The notes beneath the pieces were generated by a model. That model worked only from the letters and a program-made list of their open reading frames with translations. It did not search any database and had not been told where the DNA came from. Source: Spectribacter acetivorans (GTDB lineage Bacteria > Pseudomonadota > Gammaproteobacteria > Nevskiales > Salinisphaeraceae). Taken from it: 64,000 nucleotides of DNA. Positions 59,505 to 64,000 of the stretch are shown here, in pieces. Position 1 is the first letter of the stretch, and the number at the start of each line of letters is the position of its first letter. A program made the position numbers and the translations under genes. The DNA is taken from assembly GCF_031846305.1 (NCBI RefSeq), contig NZ_JAVRHY010000002.1, positions 306,388-370,387 on the forward strand, given 5' to 3'.

Positions 59505-60482
59505 TCACAACCAATCCATCGGACTAACCACCCCCTGTCCGCCCCGCTGCAGCACATGGGTATAGATCATGGTCGTCTGCACATGCTGATGGCCCAGTAA
59601 CTCCTGCACCGTCCGGATATCGCTGCCGCCCTCGAGCAGATGCGTGGCAAACGAATGCCGCAGCGTGTGGCAACTGGCCTTCCTCCGGATACCCGCCTTA
59701 CCCAGCGCCGCCTTCACCGCCCGCTGCAACCCCTTTTCGTTCACATGATGACGCCCGCTCTCCCCCGAACGCGGATCCCGCGACAACCGCTTCGAGGGGA
59801 ACACGTACTGCCACGCCAGCTCCGCCGCCGCATTCGGGTACTTCTGTGCCAGGGCGAAAGGCAGGTAAACACGCCCATACCCCGCCTCACGGTCTTGCGC
59901 GTGCAAAGCCGCTACCGAATCAATCTGCGCTTGTAATGGCTCAACCAGACGCGCCGGCACCGGCACCACCCGCTCGCGACCGCCCTTCCCGTCCCTAACC
60001 ACGATCTGCCGGTAATCGAAGTCCACATCCTTGATGCGTAACCGCACCGCTTCCATCAGCCGCAGCCCGGAACCGTAGAGCAACCCCGCCAGCAGCCAGT
60101 GTTGTCCCTCAAGGTGGGCAAACAGCGCCCCCACCTCCTGCCGGCTCAAAACCTCCGGAATCCGCGCCGGCCGTTTCGCCCGGACCACGTCATCCAGCCA
60201 CGGCAGCTCGATACCGAGCACATCGCGATAAAGGAAAAGAATGGCCCCCAGTGCCTGATTCTGCGTGGAAGCGGCTACCGAGCGCTCAACCGCGAGATGA
60301 CTAAGAAAGGCTTCGACCTCCTTCTTGCCCATATCCCGCGGGTGGCGTTTGCCGTGAAAAAGAATGTAACGTCGAATCCAGGCCGCATAACTACGCTCCG
60401 TACGGAGGCTGTAATGCTTGACCCGGCACTGGGTCCGAACCTGATCAAGGAGCTTGGGAGACTTGGAATCATGTTGTCGCAT
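59505..60482 (-). CDS. intI: Integron integrase IntI (tyrosine recombinase)
   Basis: A 325-residue tyrosine recombinase. The N-terminal SAM-like domain has YSLRTERSYAAWIRRYILFH. The catalytic domain has the first Arg in LYGSGLRLMEAVRLRIKDVD, HTLRHSFATHLLEGG for H-x-x-R, and the nucleophile Tyr in TTMIYTHVLQRGG. The insertion specific to integron integrases is present (LAWQYVFPSKRLSRDPRSGE). It inserts and excises cassettes at attI and attC. ATG 60482 has GAGGGAGGG upstream, which decides the start. It is opposite to the cassettes, as normal for integrons; the absence of mobile-integron conserved genes favours a chromosomal one. Confidence 0.95.
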   Translation of the reverse strand: MRQHDSKSPKLLDQVRTQCRVKHYSLRTERSYAAWIRRYILFHGKRHPRDMGKKEVEAFLSHLAVERSVAASTQNQALGAILFLYRDVLGIELPWLDDVVRAKRPARIPEVLSRQEVGALFAHLEGQHWLLAGLLYGSGLRLMEAVRLRIKDVDFDYRQIVVRDGKGGRERVVPVPARLVEPLQAQIDSVAALHAQDREAGYGRVYLPFALAQKYPNAAAELAWQYVFPSKRLSRDPRSGESGRHHVNEKGLQRAVKAALGKAGIRRKASCHTLRHSFATHLLEGGSDIRTVQELLGHQHVQTTMIYTHVLQRGGQGVVSPMDWL

Positions 60483-60602
60483 TACGCCCTCCCTCAGGTG
60501 TCGCATATCACCGTAGAGACTAGGTACTCATTGTCACTCAATGTACATCAATAACGCTATGCGACATTTACCTCACATGCTATACCTACATCAGGTCGTA
60601 TA

Positions 60603-60609
60603 GTTAGGC
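60603..60609 (+). other. Candidate attI core site
   Basis: GTTAGGC matches the GTTRRRY core and is the first such site after intI, about 120 bp from its start codon. No second half with attC-like folding lies to the left, as expected of attI. The intI and cassette promoters would lie in 60483-60603; I did not see a convincing LexA box. Confidence 0.45.
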
Positions 60610-60679
60610 GCTAGACAACACTCAACTTTTGAGAAATAACCCCCTAAAGATTACGGTGGATGGTAGGTGCAAAAAATGT

Positions 60680-60752
60680 TATCAACCGAAGCGTCTTCGC
60701 GCTGTCGCATAACAGCGTTCATGCGATCATCGCTACGACGCTTCGGTTAGCG
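60680..60752 (+). other. attC-like site ending a possible ORF-less cassette
   Basis: aaccgaagcgtc (60684-60695) pairs perfectly with gacgcttcggtt (60737-60748) and runs into GTTAGCG (60746-60752). The loop contains gctgt/acagc. The distance to the attI core gives a 143-bp cassette with no reading frame. The stem is symmetrical and lacks clear extrahelical bases, so the call is tentative. Confidence 0.4.
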
Positions 60753-60815
60753 CGCTTGCTCTATCCCTCTCTCCCGCAATCTGCATCCTTATTCATTATA
60801 GAGTCGTTAAGTGTC

Positions 60816-60939
60816 GTCTAGCGCTCCGCCGAAGCGGACGCCTCGGGCCTGAAAATGACCCAAATGAGGTTGCTCATCAGACAATGGTTTGCCATCCGAC
60901 AGCGACGTACCAGGCGCCGCTTAGCTTAATTAGTTAGAC
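60816..60939 (+). other. Candidate attC ending a second ORF-less cassette
   Basis: The left box GTCTAGC (60816-60822) and right end gccgcttagcttaattagttagac (ending 60939) resemble the right half of typical attC sites. GTTAGAC fits GTTRRRY. It is about 124 bp, close to the length of Vibrio-type repeats. The segment 60747-60933 holds no credible gene. Confidence 0.45.
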
Positions 60940-60947
60940 ACCGCCTG

Positions 60948-61622
60948 ATGCTTCAGTGGAACCTCAAAGAGCTGCGGGAAGCCATCCGTGCGGACAGATC
61001 GGAGAGCGAAGCAGTTCTCGACATCGTGCATTCTATTGATCGTTACATCCGCATCTTTCTGTTTCATCTCTATGGTGCACGGGACGCGCTGGATGAAGTA
61101 ATCGACCCAAACGCTGCGGATCCAAAGGAAGCACTGGCAATAGTTCTTGGAGCTTCGGAACGTCAGGAGGAGTATCACTCCGCAAAGGTCGCGAGTGAGG
61201 CACACATTCTGGGTGCCGCACACTCTGCTCGGGCTATGTTTGATGTCTTTGCATTCCTGGTGAACAGCCTTGTTCTGAGCGGCGCAATTCCCGAAAGTCG
61301 GTGCAGTATTCAACTCGTAGTCGATAAGCTGCCACCGTCGCCCCTCAAGCACGAGCTGGAAGCGCTGACGGAGTCGTATTGGTTTGGGTACGTGTCAGCA
61401 TTCGTCAACGTCGCGAAACATCGAATGCTCGCCAGCCATTCGTTTCACGTCGGGTTTGATGATCCATACACGGGTATACGAGTCGGCGCGTTCGAGTACA
61501 AGGGCACAACGTATCCGCCCTATAAAGTGCGGGAGTTCCTGGAAGGCGTGCTAGAGGTCAAGAACAAGATCGTAGATTGTGGCGCTTTGCTCAACAATCA
61601 GGTGGTGCGAGGCGGTGTCTGA
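60948..61622 (+). CDS. Cassette-encoded protein of unknown function, HEPN-like
   Basis: A 224-residue soluble, mostly helical protein. It begins 9 bp after the GTTAGAC core, as cassette genes do. The sequence is not recognised. A stretch YVSAFVNVAKHRMLASHSF resembles the short polar motif (N...K-H-R) of HEPN-type nucleases/nucleotidyltransferase partners. Lower GC than the chromosome. The next ORF starts 18 bp after its stop without a good attC between, so both may ride one cassette. Confidence 0.7.
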   Translation: MLQWNLKELREAIRADRSESEAVLDIVHSIDRYIRIFLFHLYGARDALDEVIDPNAADPKEALAIVLGASERQEEYHSAKVASEAHILGAAHSARAMFDVFAFLVNSLVLSGAIPESRCSIQLVVDKLPPSPLKHELEALTESYWFGYVSAFVNVAKHRMLASHSFHVGFDDPYTGIRVGAFEYKGTTYPPYKVREFLEGVLEVKNKIVDCGALLNNQVVRGGV

Positions 61623-61639
61623 CTCAGGCGTTAACCATC

Positions 61640-62206
61640 ATGGGAATTCGCACAGGAAAAACACCTAAGCATTGGAACTACTTCCTATCTATCGAGGAAG
61701 ATGTGGCGTCTTTGTCGCGATGGGTCGAATTCCACAAAGACAACTTCGGCTGCTATTCAATCCAGCTCGCTAGGTTGCTGATGGTGGCTTCAGCCGAGGC
61801 CGATGTGGTCGCAAAGCGTCTTTGCGCGGACATAGACACGGACGCGAAGGCTAAAAGTATAAATCGGTACCGTGACGTAGTCGTCACTCGCTACGACAAT
61901 TTCCCCTCGGCGGAAGTGGAAATGCCTCGTTACGGCCTCACGTTTAAGCCGTGGGTAAATTGGAGGGAGGAGAATATGCCACCGCTGTGGTGGAACGCCA
62001 ACAATAAAGTTAAACACCACCGTAACGATTCATTTGATCACGCAAGGCTAGAACACGCTTTGAACGCCGTCGCTGGCTTGTTCATGCTGTTGTCGCTTTA
62101 CTATGGGAGGCGTATGAGGAGTGTAAATCCCGGCCCAAGTCTATTCGAGCCCACGAAATACAGTTACCTGGATCGCGATTGGCTGATATTTAGAGATGAC
62201 GGCTAA
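61640..62206 (+). CDS. Cassette-encoded protein of unknown function, HEPN-like
   Basis: A 188-residue helical protein. WWNANNKVKHHRNDSFDHA near residue 120 looks like the conserved NxxKHHR-type motif seen in HEPN-like proteins. No named family. The stop codon lies within the left box of the following attC, typical of cassette genes. ATG 61640 follows a GTTAACC that may be a degenerate recombination core; an upstream in-frame ATG (61577) would overlap the preceding gene. Confidence 0.7.
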   Translation: MGIRTGKTPKHWNYFLSIEEDVASLSRWVEFHKDNFGCYSIQLARLLMVASAEADVVAKRLCADIDTDAKAKSINRYRDVVVTRYDNFPSAEVEMPRYGLTFKPWVNWREENMPPLWWNANNKVKHHRNDSFDHARLEHALNAVAGLFMLLSLYYGRRMRSVNPGPSLFEPTKYSYLDRDWLIFRDDG

Positions 62207-62296
62207 CAAATCGCTGCAGTTGACCGCCAAACCGCTAAGCGGTTTGGTTCCCTCCGCGCTTCGCGCTCCGGCGGCAACTGAACTTCGGCGTTGGGC
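62201..62296 (+). other. attC recombination site
   Basis: Left box GGCTAAC (62201) and right box GTTGGGC (62290-62296). The inner arms gcagttgaccgcc and ggcggcaactg pair with one extrahelical A, the hallmark of attC. A variable internal hairpin (aaaccgcttagcggttt type) lies between. 96 bp. Confidence 0.85.
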
Positions 62297-62346
62297 TTCA
62301 CAAAAAGGGCGTATGGTGGGTGACTCTCAACCAGAGGAGACGTGCC

Positions 62347-62649
62347 ATGGTCAAAGTAGCCCTGTTCGTTCGCCTGGAAGCAAAGGCCGGAAAAGAGAAA
62401 GAAGTGGAGCAATTTCTGCTGGGCGGGCTTCCGCTAGTCCAGGCGGAGCCTGCCACTACCGCATGGTTCGGTATTCGCCTGGGGCCATCCACGTTCGGCA
62501 TTTTTGACGCCTTTCCCGATGAGGCCGGCCGCCAGGCTCATCTTGCGGGCAAGGTCGCTGCTGCCCTCATGGCCCAGGCAGGCGCCCTTTTTTCCACGCC
62601 GCCGTCCATCGAGAAGGTTGACGTTCTAGCGGCCAAGCTGCCTGGTTAG
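62347..62649 (+). CDS. Antibiotic biosynthesis monooxygenase (ABM) domain protein, cassette gene
   Basis: A 100-residue dimeric alpha+beta barrel-type protein. It has MVKVALFVRLEAKAGKEKEV, then FLLGGLPLVQAEPATTAWFG and a C-terminal helix GALFSTPPSIEKVDVLAAK. GAGGAGA precedes ATG 62347. ABM proteins include small cofactor-free monooxygenases and stress proteins; the substrate is not known. It is flanked by attC sites on both sides, so it is a single-gene cassette. Confidence 0.85.
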   Translation: MVKVALFVRLEAKAGKEKEVEQFLLGGLPLVQAEPATTAWFGIRLGPSTFGIFDAFPDEAGRQAHLAGKVAAALMAQAGALFSTPPSIEKVDVLAAKLPG

Positions 62650-62653
62650 TGAG

Positions 62654-62731
62654 GCCCAACCAGGCACTCCAGCCGACCGTTTTGCCTTCGCTTCGCTGTG
62701 GCAAAACGGCGGCTGAGTTTGGGCGTTAGGC
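62654..62731 (+). other. attC recombination site
   Basis: Left box GCCCAAC (62654-62660) and right box GTTAGGC (62725-62731). The arms cagccgaccgttttgcc and ggcaaaacggcggctg pair almost fully with one unpaired base. 78 bp. Confidence 0.9.
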
Positions 62732-62752
62732 GCCAAAGACGAGGGGGAGAAT

Positions 62753-63367
62753 GTGTCAGTTCTCGCACAAATTATTGCCTACATCGTCAGTCCACTTGCG
62801 ACCCTGCTTGCCGTTTGGGTAGCTTATCTGTCTCTTCTTTCTCGCTATCAGCCACAGCTGCTGATCTACTATCAGCCCAATCCCGATATTCCCTCCCTTA
62901 TCGACTTGGTTATTGAAAACATCGGTAGCGGTAGCGCTATCGCAGTGGCTTTTTCGAAGTCTTTGCCTATTGCCTGCTTTGGTATCGAGAAACCAGAAGG
63001 TAATGGGTCGGAAGTTCCGAAAAAAGGATTCCCCGCAGTTTCACCCGGGCAACGCTACGTTTTCAATGGCGGGCAATATGCAGGCCTAGAAAGTAAGGTT
63101 GGAGATGGCTTAGAAATAAGGACGTCATACAAATTCCGGAACCCAACCGGGTTCCTTCGAACGAACAAAGTAACGTTCGTGCTTGGCATCGATCACCTTC
63201 AGCAAATGCCGACGCGAACAAGCGCTAATCAAGCGGTCGTTGACGCGCTTAAGGGGCCAAATAAAACCACTATTCAGGAAATTCGCGATGAGCTTCGCGC
63301 TCTCAACAGACAACTGGCAATTCTTTGCAAAAGAGATGACGCCCCGGATGGAGATGTTGATGCCTAA
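62753..63367 (+). CDS. Membrane-anchored cassette protein of unknown function
   Basis: A 204-residue protein with an N-terminal TM segment (VLAQIIAYIVSPLATLLAVWVAYLSLL), then a predicted beta-rich soluble domain (LIDLVIENIGSGSAIAVAFS, a pattern seen in many single-TM cassette proteins) and a C-terminal helix. Starts at GTG 62753 after GAGGGGGAG. The stop is in the left box of the next attC. Confidence 0.75.
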   Translation: MSVLAQIIAYIVSPLATLLAVWVAYLSLLSRYQPQLLIYYQPNPDIPSLIDLVIENIGSGSAIAVAFSKSLPIACFGIEKPEGNGSEVPKKGFPAVSPGQRYVFNGGQYAGLESKVGDGLEIRTSYKFRNPTGFLRTNKVTFVLGIDHLQQMPTRTSANQAVVDALKGPNKTTIQEIRDELRALNRQLAILCKRDDAPDGDVDA

Positions 63368-63433
63368 CGAGGCGCTACAGTTGATCGCTGTTCCGCTTCG
63401 CTCCACAGCGGCAACTGAGCTTCGGCGTTATGT
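63362..63433 (+). other. attC recombination site
   Basis: Left box GCCTAAC (63362-63368) and right box GTTATGT (63427-63433). The arms cagttgatcgctgt and acagcggcaactg pair with an extrahelical base. 72 bp. The inner arm sequence is close to that of the attC at 62201. Confidence 0.85.
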
Positions 63434-63486
63434 TTCCATCCAATCAGTCGCCGCGGTACTGTTAGAGTTGAGCAATGGAGGTACCC

Positions 63487-63696
63487 ATGAACCCAACGCT
63501 ACGTGATCTGCCCGTTGAGCAGCGGATACGGCTCGTTGAAGAGCTGTGGGATAGCATCGCCGCGGATCAGGAAGCCCTGCCTCTTACCAAGGAGCAACGT
63601 GCAGAGCTGGATCGACGCCTTGACGCCTACGAAGCCGATGGAAATCAGGGGCGGCCTGCCGAGATCGTGTTGGCAGACATTCGGAAGCGACTATGA
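63487..63696 (+). CDS. Addiction-module antitoxin (ParD-like component), cassette gene
   Basis: A 69-residue protein of the putative addiction module component family. MNPTLRDLPVEQRIRLVEELWDSIA leads into a charged C-terminal tail. Its stop overlaps the toxin start by four bases (ATGA). It would bind and neutralise the RelE/ParE-like toxin, stabilising the cassette array. The toxin is now broken. Confidence 0.85.
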   Translation: MNPTLRDLPVEQRIRLVEELWDSIAADQEALPLTKEQRAELDRRLDAYEADGNQGRPAEIVLADIRKRL

Positions 63697-63884
63697 CGCT
63701 TCCAGTTCGGCTCCGCAGCGAGGCCGAGCAGGATCTTGAGAACGCGGCGCACTGGTACGAAGAGCAGCGGGAAGAGCTTGGTCAGCGGTTTCTCGATGAG
63801 GTGCTGCTGACCTTCCGGTCAATTGCCGAACAACCTGGCATGTACCCTTCGGTCGGTCGCGGTGCACGGGTTCTACCCCGTCAC
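63693..63884 (+). pseudogene. RelE/ParE-type toxin truncated by an IS insertion
   Basis: The first 64 or so residues fit the ParE/RelE plasmid-stabilisation family (RSEAEQDLENAAHWYEEQRE, then RFLDEVLLTFRSIAEQPGMY). The expected C-terminal strands (RRFPYxxxY region) are missing: the frame passes into IS sequence at about 63885 and stops at 63899. The catalytic C-terminus is therefore lost in this copy. Confidence 0.8.
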
Positions 63885-64000
63885 TGCGGACACATCTGAA
63901 AAGGCTCACAATGGGCCTGTAAGGAGTGTTCATGACCAAGCGACGAAAATACAGCCCCGAGTTCAAGCGTGAAGCGGTGGAGCTGACCCGCCAGCCGGGC
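63885..64000 (+). mobile_element. Left end of an IS3-family insertion sequence
   Basis: Sequence from tgcggacacatctga (63885) is unrelated to the interrupted toxin and leads to a transposase start 47 bp later. The exact boundary and target duplication cannot be fixed because the right end lies outside the window. Confidence 0.7.
63932..64000 (+). CDS. IS3-family transposase OrfA, N-terminal fragment
   Basis: Twenty-three residues, beginning MTKRRKYSPEFKREAVELTR, are typical of the HTH N-terminus of IS3-group OrfA. AAGGAG lies 7 bp before the ATG. Cut by the window edge. Confidence 0.85.
   Translation, partial: MTKRRKYSPEFKREAVELTRQPG

Noticed and set aside
60275..60554. Small ORFs over the intI start and attI region
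   Set aside because: They overlap the integrase N-terminus in other frames and show no domain or start signal.
61589..61636. attC between the two HEPN-like cassette genes
   Set aside because: Boxes GCTCAAC and GTTAACC exist but the intervening 35 bp do not pair as L-boxes should; not listed as a site.

Overview
The window is a high-GC (roughly 60-65 %), gene-dense piece of a gammaproteobacterial chromosome. HflD, a gammaproteobacterial-type FadBA pair, a NudJ-MnmA-HflD operon and the fabD-fabG-acpP-fabF-pabB-pabC-mltG-tmk-holB-pilZ block all point that way. I cannot fix the genus. Housekeeping blocks alternate with accessory stretches of lower GC.

Layout. 0-4 kb: a UPF0126 membrane protein, then a cluster of toxin-antitoxin loci (one with an N-terminally deleted VapC) around a quinone oxidoreductase. 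4-5.5 kb: a SulP anion transporter. 5.8-7.5 kb: an AT-rich islet with two unrecognised genes. 7.7-13.3 kb: a tripartite RND efflux operon of the heavy-metal type. 13.7-24.2 kb: scattered genes (PepSY protein, Tag-like glycosylase, YetF-like protein, PlsC-like acyltransferase, FadH-type dienoyl-CoA reductase, an unusual AraC-LuxR fusion regulator divergent from a DUF1329 protein, YaiI, RecQ).

24.3-43.5 kb is the centrepiece: a long minus-strand catabolic region. It carries a full set of acyclic terpene utilisation (Atu) type genes in the order A-B-C-D-E-F. Both ETF subunits and ETF:ubiquinone oxidoreductase lie between A and B, and a small periplasmic c-type cytochrome lies between B and C. 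A FadE-type acyl-CoA dehydrogenase and FadB/FadA stand just upstream in the same orientation, and a TetR regulator diverges from fadA. Read together, the region could oxidise a branched isoprenoid acyl-CoA (citronellyl/geranyl type): dehydrogenation (AtuD), biotin-dependent carboxylation (AtuC/F), hydration (AtuE), then beta-oxidation, with electrons passing through the co-encoded ETF chain to quinone. Five of the gaps between these genes contain related imperfect palindromes, and a perfect 21-bp palindrome lies just upstream of atuA.

44.9-53.4 kb is the minus-strand fatty acid, folate and peptidoglycan housekeeping block. It diverges from nudJ-mnmA-hflD and acnA (53.6-58.6 kb). 58.9-59.4 kb holds a small SH3 protein.

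59.5-64 kb is a chromosomal integron: intI on the minus strand, an attI-like region, two apparent short ORF-less cassettes, then cassettes with unknown proteins, an ABM-domain protein, a membrane protein and a ParDE-like pair whose toxin is cut by an IS3-family element running off the right edge. Clear attC sites separate the later cassettes. Short REP-like palindromes with a GTAG or GTGG foot occur at 16.8, 44.8 and 58.7 kb, and hairpin-rich gaps at 13.5 and 44.5 kb. I saw no tRNA, rRNA or CRISPR array.
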